Counted from the stretch's first letter, positions 9,016 to 17,735 are shown. The stretch: DNA of 64,000 nucleotides from UBA12018 sp051656605 (GCA_051656605.1 JBOGCF010000013.1:1-64000); one strand, 5' to 3'. The notes: generated by a model from the letters alone, not told the origin. Made by a program: numbers and translations.

Positions 9016-9873
9016 TCATTTAATTCGCTTAAAGAACCGACTCCAATTCATAGCTCCGGTATGCATGTCTTCGGACTTCCAAATCCAAACAGCTTTACCT
9101 ACAATAAACGACTCGGGTAATAGTCCCCAGTACCGTGAGTCTTGAGAGTTTAATACATTATCCCCTCCCATAAAATAGTAGTTTTGCCGCATCTTATAGC
9201 TGTGAAGTTCATTATTATCCAGATAGACCAATCCGTCTCTTTCCGATATCATTTTCCCTGTTTCGTATTCGATCAGTCGTTTATAGGCCCTAATATTAGC
9301 CTTACTTATTGTAATTTCATCGTCTTTACGAGGAATATACAATGGTCCGAAATTACGAATAGACCAACCGTTGAGCCCGTTTAATAATCCTTTCTCAATC
9401 GAATTATCGGTAAGCTGATGCAAACTGCGCTGTGAGGTTAGGTTTCCCAATTGCTCCGTAACATCCCTAACTCGGTAAAATCCATTTTCAATCGTCAAGG
9501 TATCTCCCGGAATTGCAATGCAACGCTTCACAAAATACTTCATCACGTCAAATTCGATCTTATCCCAATTGCGAGCAATGGGGTTATTGAAAACCAGCAC
9601 ATCATTACGTGAAAATGAACATAATCCGGGGATTCTTTTTATATCTACCGCTTCTCCATCGAGCGTAGCCGAAACATTGAAAAGTCGGGCTCCCAATAGA
9701 GGCTTCACCACCAAAATGTAATCACCTGGCACAACCGTAGGTTGCATGGAGTCGGTCGGTATCTTGAACGATGCAAACAACAGTACTTGCGCCAAAACAA
9801 ATACCATAATTGCTCCTGCACCCCACAAAACTACAGATGCAGCACAGTCTAATATCTTATTGACTTTACTCAT
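9016..9873 (-). CDS. lepB: signal peptidase I
   Basis: 285 residues. One N-terminal membrane segment (about 12-35) precedes the catalytic boxes of type I signal peptidases: PTDSMQPTVVPGD with Ser42, KYFVKRCIAIPGD with general-base Lys116, and the late box MGGDNVLNSQDSRYWG. The enzyme removes signal peptides from exported proteins on the outer face of the inner membrane. Type I peptidase does not process lipoproteins, so its place before four lipoprotein genes is notable; a non-lipidated client such as the DUF3244 protein just upstream is a candidate. It is probably a paralogue of a housekeeping enzyme elsewhere. Confidence 0.85.
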   Translation of the reverse strand: MSKVNKILDCAASVVLWGAGAIMVFVLAQVLLFASFKIPTDSMQPTVVPGDYILVVKPLLGARLFNVSATLDGEAVDIKRIPGLCSFSRNDVLVFNNPIARNWDKIEFDVMKYFVKRCIAIPGDTLTIENGFYRVRDVTEQLGNLTSQRSLHQLTDNSIEKGLLNGLNGWSIRNFGPLYIPRKDDEITISKANIRAYKRLIEYETGKMISERDGLVYLDNNELHSYKMRQNYYFMGGDNVLNSQDSRYWGLLPESFIVGKAVWIWKSEDMHTGAMNWSRFFKRIK

Positions 9874-10319
9874 AATGCTCGCTTACTGCGCTAAGGTATA
9901 TAAAAGCCATACAGTGTTTTAGTTTGATACAATTGGATCTTACAAGTATTTGCCAAGATAGCTTATAAAAGGTTTCTGTGTAATACTATTGCAATGCTTT
10001 TTTCATAAAATAGATCCAGATTGATTAGAGTATCATTTAAAGATATGATACTAAGTGTTTGTTAAGGGTGGTGATTCAGTTTTTCTACTGCCGGGCTTAA
10101 GCTTGCTCAATATACATTTATAAAATCTATATCTAACAAACCTACCCCTAGCAGTAGAAAAATCTTAATCGCATACTTGCTCCGAAGAACTGATAAAATC
10201 CATTCAAGAAGGATCTCTTAGATCCTTGTATTCCATAATTCAAAAAGTCTAATAGTTTGTTGCTTTATCTTTCAAAGCAACTCAAATTAATACACACAGG
10301 TTAACGTCAAAATCTAGTA
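9874..10319. other. intergenic leader with hairpins, no supported gene
   Basis: 446 bases between the DUF3244 gene and lepB. It contains an 8-bp stem (AGTATCAT, 10029-10052), a spaced 12-bp inverted repeat (10080-10162), a stem AAGGATCT/AGATCCTT near 10209-10227 and a stem GTTGCTTT/AAAGCAAC near 10259-10281. I looked for a short secreted peptide gene on either strand and found none with a signal peptide. Confidence 0.5.
10080..10162. repeat. spaced 12-bp inverted repeat
   Basis: TTTTTCTACTGC at 10080-10091 is perfectly complementary to GCAGTAGAAAAA at 10151-10162, leaving 59 bases between the arms. It sits upstream of lepB. It could be an mRNA structure, a protein-binding pair or the ends of a tiny decayed element. 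Confidence 0.5.
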
Positions 10320-10670
10320 TTACTGTGGCAGAACATAAATATAGTCTTGCCCTTCTTTTTCTAGTTTTACTGTAAATTTATAGTCACTAGCTAAAGGAAT
10401 AATAGCCATTCGCCCGTTTATAATGACATCATTTGTTACAACTCCATCTAAGTGATTGATTGAAACAAGTACTTCTTTTGCATCTTTATCTAGCACGACT
10501 TCTACGCAATTGTTTTGAAGTCGCACATCTCCGATAGATAAACTAACAGGGTGTAAACCCAAGTCTTCATCCGGTGGCAATATGTCGTTTCCTTCTGCGC
10601 TCGCAAATAGTGATTGACAAAGTGCAATGCACAATACGAATATCAACGGAAAACTTTTTTTCAATTCCAT
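10320..10670 (-). CDS. DUF3244-like secreted protein
   Basis: 116 residues. A cleavable signal peptide (MELKKSFPLIFVLCIALC..., cleavage near FASA, residue 25) has no lipobox cysteine, so the product should be released or periplasmic. The remaining 90 residues look like a small Ig-like beta-sandwich (VSINHLDG, INGRMAIIPL, YKFTVKLEKEG) of the kind called DUF3244 in Bacteroides. It lies between the TPR regulator and the signal peptidase gene and would need a type I peptidase for maturation. Function unknown. Confidence 0.6.
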   Translation of the reverse strand: MELKKSFPLIFVLCIALCQSLFASAEGNDILPPDEDLGLHPVSLSIGDVRLQNNCVEVVLDKDAKEVLVSINHLDGVVTNDVIINGRMAIIPLASDYKFTVKLEKEGQDYIYVLPQ

Positions 10671-10724
10671 AGGTTATTTAATATAAAACGTTCTGCAATT
10701 ATTTATCTATACTGCAAAACTAGA

Positions 10725-10732
10725 TACTTTTA
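10725..10732 (-). promoter_or_regulatory. possible -7 box for the DUF3244 gene
   Basis: TAGTTTTG on the minus strand matches TAnnTTTG about 55 nt before the ATG. No TTG element is evident at the expected distance. Confidence 0.35.
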
Positions 10733-10872
10733 CTTTTATTCCGGCTTCTCGAATATAGAAAACAAACAAAACACAAATCACTAATAAACAACATCTTACA
10801 CTCACTGATTTCTATATTTTATTTCATATATAGATTTTACAGCCTCAAAGTTGTCTCTTTTGAGCTATGAAA

Positions 10873-12630
10873 TCATACAGAGTAAAGCAAATCCTCGAGC
10901 GTTGTTCCTTCTTGCTTGAATCGCTCTTTTACGATTGTAGATTTATATTGAGATACAGTTTGTGACTGTATAAATAAAAGTTTTGCAATATCGGCATTGC
11001 TAAAATTTAGCTTAAGCATGTAGCAAATCAATCGATCTTTTTCATCTAATTTCGGTGCCAGCTTATTTAGCTTCTTTGCAAAATCGGGATAGAGTTGTTT
11101 AAGCTCTTTCGCCAATTCTACCCGAATAAGATCCAACGTTCGACTATCACCTTTGAAGTCTTCAATCATTGTATGCAAATCTGTCGTTTCAATCAAACGT
11201 TCAGACAACTTCTTGTTACTTTTACGCAACGCTTTATAGCGTTTCAAATCTTCTTCACTTTTCTGCAATAGCACATGATTCTCGGCATAAAGTCGATCAC
11301 GCTCTGCTTGAAGCAATTTTATTGAAGAATGTTCTGTATCGCTAAGCTGGTTTTCTTGACTTGTTTTGATAGATGACAAGTGCTCTACAATCTCTTTGAT
11401 TTTGACTTCATTTTGTGTGATTCGCTCATCTCGCTCTTTTAACTGTACTTCTAATTGTTGGAGTTTCTCTTTTCTTTTGTGAAGTACAACCGCCAGCAAA
11501 ACAAACGCACAGAGAAACAACAATATCAATAAACATGCAATCGTAAATAATCGCATGTGATCTTTTTCGGCCTCCAACTTGGCTCGTTGCAGACGTTCGT
11601 TGTCATATAAAGCTTCAATCTCTTTAATCTTCGACTGCTGATACAAATCCATTTGCTTCACTCGAGAGCTGATGTATTTGCGAAGATGAATCGACTCATT
11701 CTTAGGATCGTTTAATAGCTGATAATAGTTGGCCAACTCCCCTAAAGCTCCCGTATTCGTATCCAAATTGGGAGAAGCCTGTGCTTGTTCCAAATAAATT
11801 CGGGCCGAATCGAGTTGATTCATTTGCATAAAGAGCCGTCCTATTATCAGATAATTCCCATCAATAAAGGCCGGATTCGTATTATATTGAATGGATGTAC
11901 GCACATAGTGCATACTCGAATCGTAGCTACCGATTGCCTTATGATAGCTTGCCAGAGAATTATAAATACTGGAGATCAGCAAGGAGTCGTTGATTTGCTT
12001 CGATTCTTCTACTGCCAAGTTATAATACACATAAGCACTATCCGGCAATTCTAAATTGTAATATGCCCGAGCAAGATCTCGTAAAGCATAGACTTTATAC
12101 TTTTTATTTTCATTCTTATCAAACTGTATCAATGCTTGCTGGAACGCACACTTTGCTTTATTGGCATCATTAAAACTTATATTGAGTATTCCCCAATAAT
12201 GATAGGCCAGACCTCGAAGTTCGTATTCATCTGTTCCTTCGAGCAGGTCGATTGCGTGAAGATAGCCGACGGCCGCACTATCGGGTTTATTGAGATCTAA
12301 GGCTACCTGACCGGCATAAAAGTTGCATTGTGCTTTACGCAACAAATTATCTGTACGATCAAAATAGGTACGTGCCTTTTTAATACGCTCGTCGGTTCGG
12401 GCTTTGATTCGGTTTTTGTTTTCGGCTTGGGTAATCAGCAAGTTCCACGTATTGTAATTGAGCGAAGACATCTGTTCCGGCTCCGGAATACTTTGCAATA
12501 GAGCAAGCGCACTATCCGGAGCAGTTTGCATAAGGGCTTCTGCTTGTTTTAGTTCGGGGGTAATCGTAGTACTTCGGCTACACGACACACACGTTATTAT
12601 ATAAATGAGAATTAGGCAAAGTCTATACAT
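10873..12630 (-). CDS. TPR membrane-anchored regulator with C-terminal HTH
   Basis: The ATG at 12630 gives 585 residues beginning MYRLCLILIYIITCVSC (possible lipid Cys17). Residues about 20-345 are helical TPR-like repeats (LRKAQCNFYAGQVAL, YALRDLARAYYNL, ISSIYNSLASYHKAIG). A membrane segment (360-383) is followed by a long coiled coil (384-486) and a LuxR-like HTH (about 529-573: DRLICYMLKLNFSNADIAKLL, then TVSQYKS). The layout puts a sensor outside and a DNA-binding domain inside. An in-frame start at 12687 exists, but a -7 box just before it would put the transcript start downstream of that codon. Regulation of the neighbouring genes is inferred from position. Confidence 0.75.
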   Translation of the reverse strand: MYRLCLILIYIITCVSCSRSTTITPELKQAEALMQTAPDSALALLQSIPEPEQMSSLNYNTWNLLITQAENKNRIKARTDERIKKARTYFDRTDNLLRKAQCNFYAGQVALDLNKPDSAAVGYLHAIDLLEGTDEYELRGLAYHYWGILNISFNDANKAKCAFQQALIQFDKNENKKYKVYALRDLARAYYNLELPDSAYVYYNLAVEESKQINDSLLISSIYNSLASYHKAIGSYDSSMHYVRTSIQYNTNPAFIDGNYLIIGRLFMQMNQLDSARIYLEQAQASPNLDTNTGALGELANYYQLLNDPKNESIHLRKYISSRVKQMDLYQQSKIKEIEALYDNERLQRAKLEAEKDHMRLFTIACLLILLFLCAFVLLAVVLHKRKEKLQQLEVQLKERDERITQNEVKIKEIVEHLSSIKTSQENQLSDTEHSSIKLLQAERDRLYAENHVLLQKSEEDLKRYKALRKSNKKLSERLIETTDLHTMIEDFKGDSRTLDLIRVELAKELKQLYPDFAKKLNKLAPKLDEKDRLICYMLKLNFSNADIAKLLFIQSQTVSQYKSTIVKERFKQEGTTLEDLLYSV

Positions 12631-12694
12631 AGGGTTTGCTATGATGCGAAACATTCGATGTTTTATAATTTGTAAAATACACCGCAAGATAAAA

Positions 12695-12702
12695 CAAAAA
12701 TA
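12695..12702 (-). promoter_or_regulatory. -7 box for the TPR/HTH regulator
   Basis: TATTTTTG on the minus strand matches TAnnTTTG. A start of transcription about 7 nt downstream would give a leader of roughly 58 nt to the ATG at 12630 and would exclude the ATG at 12687. Confidence 0.4.
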
Positions 12703-12730
12703 TACAATTACAAATCGTTTATATACAATG

Positions 12731-12766
12731 AAAGGCGAGAAGAGCCGTGACTCCTTCTCGCCTTTT
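12731..12766. terminator. hairpin terminator after the aminotransferase gene
   Basis: A 12-bp stem (AAAGGCGAGAAG with CTTCTCGCCTTT) around a 12-base loop lies 28 bases after the aminotransferase stop. The T-run on the minus strand is short (TTTCATT), so efficiency is uncertain. Confidence 0.6.
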
Positions 12767-12794
12767 ATGCTATTTATGATGCTTTACAAAGCTA

Positions 12795-13826
12795 TTATTC
12801 AGCATCTTGTTCGCTAAGCCACTGCGATAGCAGCTCGACAAACTTTAAGTTTTGTTCGGTAGATTGTGTGCAAAGACGCACTGCCGTTTCGTCGAGACCG
12901 CGGATGTTGGATGCATCGCGAATCAGCACACCTTGTTCCAACATAAACTGTTTCAAAGCACCGGCTGTTCCTTTTTTGAGGTAAATAAGGAAATAGGTCG
13001 TAACCGAGTGCTCCACTTCTACGTTGTCGAGTTTGCTAAGTTGATAGATAAACTCGGAGGTTTCGCGAAGCCATTTGCGAATTGGCAGGGTAAACTGCGC
13101 CGGGTGTATCAACACATATTTGCTGGCTTCGATAGCCAGAGTGTTGACAGACCAAGGAATTTTATAACGGTTGATATGTGAAACGAACTCTTCACGTGCC
13201 ACAAGGTATCCGGCACGCAAGCCCGGGATTCCGTATGGTTTTGAAAGTGAATAGATCAAGATCAGATTCGGATGGTTCTTAATGTCGGAATGCTTCAATC
13301 CGTCTTCGATCGTAAAGGAAAGGTTAGACTGGTCTACTACAAACTTTACTTCAGGATGAGCCGCAATTAGCTTGAGTAGTTCGTTGCGTTTAAGCATTTT
13401 ACCGTTTGCCGCATTCGGATTAGAAAGCCAGCAAATATCGATATGCTCAAATGGGAGTTCGGCCAAGTCGTCGTAGAAACAGAAGTCTACTTCGTGGTCG
13501 TGTAGCTTACAAGCATCTTCGTATTCGGTAAAGGTAGGGATGGCTACCAACGAGCGAGACCCACGCCAAGCCATGGCAATGAGGTAAATCGCATCGACAG
13601 AGCCGTTGCAGAAAATTACATTATCCTCCGATATTTCGTTGCGTCGGGCTAGCAGCTTGCGCAGCGACGAAGCATCGGGCTCGGGATACAATGAAATCTT
13701 GTCGAGTTGTAGCTCGAGATGTTGTTTTAGTTTCTCCAGATTGACTCCTCTCCATACGTTAGAGCTGTAGTTGCTCGTGATTTCAACGGGAGCATTGTAG
13801 AAGTCGTCTCCATGTCCAAATAGCAT
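12795..13826 (-). CDS. PLP-dependent class I/II aminotransferase (HisC/CobD-like)
   Basis: 343 residues of fold-type I. Recognisable parts are the ATP/PLP-region FCNGSVDAIYLIAMAW, the SNPNAANG loop, FVVDQSNLSF with the PLP-binding Asp, and SLSKPYGIPGLRAG with the Schiff-base lysine. The N-terminus MLFGHGDDFYNA and overall length resemble threonine-phosphate decarboxylase (CobD) and histidinol-phosphate aminotransferase. No cobalamin or histidine genes lie nearby, so the substrate stays open. The gene stands alone between a hairpin and a 65-base gap to the GH3 gene. Confidence 0.75.
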   Translation of the reverse strand: MLFGHGDDFYNAPVEITSNYSSNVWRGVNLEKLKQHLELQLDKISLYPEPDASSLRKLLARRNEISEDNVIFCNGSVDAIYLIAMAWRGSRSLVAIPTFTEYEDACKLHDHEVDFCFYDDLAELPFEHIDICWLSNPNAANGKMLKRNELLKLIAAHPEVKFVVDQSNLSFTIEDGLKHSDIKNHPNLILIYSLSKPYGIPGLRAGYLVAREEFVSHINRYKIPWSVNTLAIEASKYVLIHPAQFTLPIRKWLRETSEFIYQLSKLDNVEVEHSVTTYFLIYLKKGTAGALKQFMLEQGVLIRDASNIRGLDETAVRLCTQSTEQNLKFVELLSQWLSEQDAE

Positions 13827-13891
13827 ATTCGTAAGTGATTTAAGTTTGTACTCTCTTATTGTTGTTTTCTCTAATATGATAATCTGCTCTT

Positions 13892-16873
13892 TTATCGCAT
13901 CGCGTCGTATATCGCATCTTGTATGCGGGTACGAATATCCATCGATGAGAGTTTATTGTTGACCCGATCCGGCATCAAGCGATTGCTTAGAAAGATATAA
14001 ATCAGATCGTTGTCGGGATCTACCCAAAAACAGGTTCCTGTGAATCCGGTATGTCCATACACCGAAGCCGGAGCCTTTTCGCCCGTTAGGGAACTCCGCT
14101 TATTGTTCATATCCGGTTTGTCAAACCCCAATCCGCGACGGCATGTTTTACTTTTCGAATGGGTAAACATGTGCGTAGTTTGCTTGCTTAGCAAGGTCTC
14201 GCCTCCGTAGGTACCGTCGTTGAGATAAAGTTGCAACAGCTTTGCCAAGTCTCCGGCCGACGAGAATAGTCCTGCATTACCCGAAACACCTCCCTGAAAG
14301 GCAGCCGCTTCGTCGTGCACATATCCGCGCAACACCTGTTTGCGCAAAAAACCATCCTCTGAAGATGGAACAATTAAGGACGTATCTAGTTTAGTGCAGG
14401 GATTATACATGGTGGTATAAGCACCGAGCGGTGCAAAGATGGCATCGTCGACATAGCGGTCGAGCGACTTGCCGGTTTGGCGCTCTACTATCTTTTGCAA
14501 CAAGATAAAGTTGATGCAACTGTAGGCATATCCGCCTCGTGGCTTTACGCGCGAGTCGGCAATCTTTTGCATGATCGTATCCCTGAAACTGGTATTCAGG
14601 TAAATGCCTTTCGCAACTTCAATCGGATAACTGGCACTCTTGGTTGAGCTTACCAATTCGGGATTGTATTTAAAGTTGGTGCGACCGTAGGTTTTGGCAT
14701 CGATACGCACCGGGTGGCTGGCGTTGCGCGCCGAAGCATAAAGCGAACCCGAATAGCTCGACTTATCGATGGCCGAAGTATAGAAGTTGATCGCCGGCGT
14801 AATACCCGACTGGTGATAAAGCAAGTCGGTAACCTGCACCGATGCTTTGTTGGTTTTCTTCATTTCGGGCAGATAGTCGGCCAGTGTACCTTGTAGCTTG
14901 AGCTTGTTTTCGTCGTAGAGCTTCATCACGGCAGGAAGTGTTCCGGCCGCTTTCGAAACCGAAGCCAAGTCATAAACCGATTGCGTCGTTACTTTTTTTT
15001 TTCGAGTATTGTCGTAGTATCCAAATGCTTTGTCGTAAACCACGACTCCGTCTTTGGCTACCAGTATCTGACATCCGGGATAAGCGCCCGCCTTGATACC
15101 TTCTTGTACAATTTCATCTATTTGCTCAAGCTTTGCGGCATCAAGTCCTACCTCTTCCGCCTCTTGATAGCTCAGGCGAACTTTCTGTGTGTTGATACCG
15201 GTATCGGCTACAAATAGCTCTTCTACCGATACGGGAAGTTTTCCTTTGGCCGGAATACCTCCGAAAAGCAATTGCCCCGCATACTCTTTTGCCAGTGGCG
15301 TATTCTCGTAAGCAACGGTTACGGAGCGTGCTTTGTCTACCGAAAACTTATAGTCGCTCAGTGCGTATGGACTTACAAAAAATACAATATGAAAGTCTTT
15401 CTGCACAAGGAGTTTCTTGAGAGCTACCGACTCTTTGATGCGGTTGGTATGTACCCCGCAGATGATCACATCGTAGTTTTCGAGCTTCTTCAATACCGCT
15501 TCCGACTGTGCCGGAGTAAACTTGCGACCGATGGCAAATGCGTCGGCTTGTGTATAGTTGCGCACCGATTGGGTAAATTCATTGTTCGTATCATCGCCCA
15601 GCGACAATACGGCTATCTTTTTATTGGCCAATCCTTTGATCGGAACCTCACGTTCGGTATTCTTTACCAAGGTAAGCCCCTCGGCATTGAGTTTGCCGGC
15701 AAGCCAGTTGGCATGCGGTGTATTGAGGCGTTCCTGCAAACCTTTGATCACAATCGGTTTGTAGTTGTTCAAGCCCAATACATATTTGTAGGCCAATACT
15801 TTCTTGCACTTTTCTTCGATCAGTTTGGCCGGGATTTGCTTGTTTTCGATGGCTGCAAGTAGTGCTTTTTGGTCGGTAAATGGAGCCGACGAACCCAGCA
15901 AAACATCGTTTCCGGCAAGTAATGCCTGTACGGCTTGGTTTTCGGTTTTACCGGCACTTGCTCCTTTCATGGCCAACGCATCGGTAAAACAAAGGCCCTC
16001 GAAGCCCATCTTGTTTTGCAATAAATCGGTTACGATAGCTTTGGACAGGGAAGTAGGACGCGTGCGCGACTTTTCGAGCGCAGGTACAACAAGGTGGCCG
16101 GTCATTACGCCGCCAAAGCCTTCGTCGATGTATCTTCTAAATGGATAAAGGTCGATGTTTTCGATAGAGGAAATAGACTTGTTTACCACCGGAAGTGTTA
16201 CGTGCGAATCTTCGGATGTATCACCGTGACCGGGAAAATGCTTGGCTACCGACATCACTCCGGCATCTTCCATACCGCGTGCATAGGCCAATCCTTTGCG
16301 GGTAACGAGCTTCGGATCTTCACCAAAGGCGCGTAATCCGATTACCGGATTCTCGGGGTTACTGTTTACATCGATATCGGGCGCGAAGTTGATATGAATG
16401 CCCAACTCGCGACACTGACGTGCCACTTCTTGTCCGTAAGCGTAGATCAAACTGTCGTTTTGAATGGCTCCGAGCATCATGTTTTTTGGAAAACGAGTGG
16501 TATTGGACAGGCGCATCGAAAGCCCCCATTCGCCATCGAGCGACACGAGCAAAGGCACACGCGATGCGTCTTGCATCTTATTGGTTACCAGTGCTTGTTC
16601 TTGCGGACTTCCTTTGTGAAACAATACGCCTCCGATCTTTAGTTCGTTGACATATCGGTTTACCAATTGCAGGTTACGGGCATCTGATTTGGGATTTGCA
16701 ATTACCATAAACAACTGTCCCACGCGCTCGGTTGGCGAAAGGCGGTTGTAAACAGAATCGACCCAATGATTCATCTTTTGCTGGTCAGCCTTACTGTACA
16801 TGGCCGGTTGTCGTTGTGCCCACAGGGTCTGGATCAAACAACAAACAACACCTATCAATGCTACTTTTCTCAT
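13892..16873 (-). CDS. GH3 beta-N-acetylhexosaminidase fused to a beta-lactamase-type serine hydrolase
   Basis: 993 residues with a signal peptide ending LWAQ (about residue 20), so periplasmic or outer. The GH3 part (about 35-390) has the NagZ-type motif KHFPGHGDTSEDSH (His212, His216) and the nucleophile region FTDALAM (Asp298). A GH3 C-terminal-like part (about 395-560) leads to a class C beta-lactamase/esterase domain with SVSK (Ser638, Lys641) and HTG (941-943). The usual YxN motif reads YSC (784-786). NagZ-type GH3 enzymes release GlcNAc from peptidoglycan; the second domain may act on the peptide or acyl part. The fusion is known in Bacteroidetes. Confidence 0.85.
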   Translation of the reverse strand: MRKVALIGVVCCLIQTLWAQRQPAMYSKADQQKMNHWVDSVYNRLSPTERVGQLFMVIANPKSDARNLQLVNRYVNELKIGGVLFHKGSPQEQALVTNKMQDASRVPLLVSLDGEWGLSMRLSNTTRFPKNMMLGAIQNDSLIYAYGQEVARQCRELGIHINFAPDIDVNSNPENPVIGLRAFGEDPKLVTRKGLAYARGMEDAGVMSVAKHFPGHGDTSEDSHVTLPVVNKSISSIENIDLYPFRRYIDEGFGGVMTGHLVVPALEKSRTRPTSLSKAIVTDLLQNKMGFEGLCFTDALAMKGASAGKTENQAVQALLAGNDVLLGSSAPFTDQKALLAAIENKQIPAKLIEEKCKKVLAYKYVLGLNNYKPIVIKGLQERLNTPHANWLAGKLNAEGLTLVKNTEREVPIKGLANKKIAVLSLGDDTNNEFTQSVRNYTQADAFAIGRKFTPAQSEAVLKKLENYDVIICGVHTNRIKESVALKKLLVQKDFHIVFFVSPYALSDYKFSVDKARSVTVAYENTPLAKEYAGQLLFGGIPAKGKLPVSVEELFVADTGINTQKVRLSYQEAEEVGLDAAKLEQIDEIVQEGIKAGAYPGCQILVAKDGVVVYDKAFGYYDNTRKKKVTTQSVYDLASVSKAAGTLPAVMKLYDENKLKLQGTLADYLPEMKKTNKASVQVTDLLYHQSGITPAINFYTSAIDKSSYSGSLYASARNASHPVRIDAKTYGRTNFKYNPELVSSTKSASYPIEVAKGIYLNTSFRDTIMQKIADSRVKPRGGYAYSCINFILLQKIVERQTGKSLDRYVDDAIFAPLGAYTTMYNPCTKLDTSLIVPSSEDGFLRKQVLRGYVHDEAAAFQGGVSGNAGLFSSAGDLAKLLQLYLNDGTYGGETLLSKQTTHMFTHSKSKTCRRGLGFDKPDMNNKRSSLTGEKAPASVYGHTGFTGTCFWVDPDNDLIYIFLSNRLMPDRVNNKLSSMDIRTRIQDAIYDAMR

Positions 16874-16894
16874 CTATTCGTATCTATCTTCCCC

Positions 16895-16924
16895 CAAACA
16901 TACAGAATATTTGCGTGATTGCAA
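16895..16924 (-). promoter_or_regulatory. Bacteroidetes promoter of the GH3 gene
   Basis: On the minus strand TTG is followed after exactly 19 nt by TATGTTTG, a full match to TAnnTTTG. The ATG lies 22 nt further, giving a leader of about 15 nt. Confidence 0.6.
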
Positions 16925-17116
16925 TGAGGAAGACCCCTGATTTTTGTGGCAATAAATGTTACAATAAGCTACAATCTATAGTGTGGCATCGACGCAAGAT
17001 AAAGACGAAACAACCTCATTACTTTTTAATTACTTTACTTCTATTATTATTTGCACAACCTACCTTTACGATATTCTTTTTTAAGACCCGACTTGCTGTA
17101 AATTAAAGCTTTCTAC

Positions 17117-17147
17117 TTGCTTATCTTGCAAATAATTCGTTTCTTTG
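17117..17147 (+). promoter_or_regulatory. Bacteroidetes promoter of rplS
   Basis: TTGC at 17117 and TTTCTTTG at 17140 are separated by 19 nt. The box TTTCTTTG deviates from TAnnTTTG at its second base, as it also does before the RRM gene. The leader to the rplS ATG is about 80 nt. Confidence 0.5.
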
Positions 17148-17234
17148 CACCGCTTTGCGCAATCTCTGTCGGTTGAATAAGTAGCCCGTTACATTGCGTT
17201 GGGAATAATAATCAATTAAAAAAGCTATACAAAG

Positions 17235-17588
17235 ATGGATTTAATTAAAATTGCAGAGCAAGCACTTGCTAGCGGCAAAGAACTTCCTAAGTTCAGAAGC
17301 GGTGATACTATCACTGTAGCTTATCGTATTACTGAGGGTAACAAAGAACGTATCCAACAGTATAGAGGCGTAGTTATCCGTATCTCAGGACACGGTGACA
17401 AAAAACGTTTCACTGTACGTAAGATGTCAGACAACGTTGGTGTAGAAAGAATCTTCCCTATGGATTCTCCATTCATCGACAGCATCACTGTTAACAAATA
17501 CGGTAAAGTTCGTAGAGCTAAGCTTTATTACCTTCGTGCACTTACAGGTAAAAAAGCGAGAATCAAAGAAAGACGCGTTGTTCGCTAA
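17235..17588 (+). CDS. rplS: 50S ribosomal protein L19
   Basis: 117 residues, normal length. The motifs FRSGDTITVAYRITEG, RIQQYRGVVI and the basic end RRAKLYYLRALTGKKARIKE identify L19, which sits at the interface of the 30S and 50S subunits. In many bacteria it follows trmD and rimM; here it is alone, with its own promoter and a strong terminator. RNA-binding basic residues dominate the C-terminal half. Confidence 0.97.
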   Translation: MDLIKIAEQALASGKELPKFRSGDTITVAYRITEGNKERIQQYRGVVIRISGHGDKKRFTVRKMSDNVGVERIFPMDSPFIDSITVNKYGKVRRAKLYYLRALTGKKARIKERRVVR

Positions 17589-17613
17589 TCTTTGCTTCAA
17601 AGCTAAAAGATAC

Positions 17614-17648
17614 AAGGCCGACAGGATTTTTCCTGCCGGCCTTTTCTT
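17614..17648 (+). terminator. rho-independent terminator of rplS
   Basis: AAGGCCG and CGGCCTT pair around an inner CAGGA/TCCTG stem with one mismatch and a T-rich loop, followed by CTTTTCTTTT. Confidence 0.85.
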
Positions 17649-17735
17649 TTGCCATCAACCCAACGCCGGAATAATCTGCATAGCATCTCAATCTCGTTTT
17701 TGTGCTATCTCTTTTCGCTTATAGCGTCCTTTATT

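Larger units (their letters stand above)
16874..17234. other. divergent intergenic region between GH3 gene and rplS
   Basis: 361 bases carrying one promoter for each flanking gene and no supported reading frame of its own. Confidence 0.6.

Noticed and set aside
15272..15862. 196-codon plus-strand frame
   Set aside because: It is antisense to the GH3/beta-lactamase gene, which carries all its catalytic motifs.
16732..17106. 124-codon frame running into the rplS promoter region
   Set aside because: Antisense at its left end and non-coding-like at its right; it covers the well-defined promoters of the GH3 gene.
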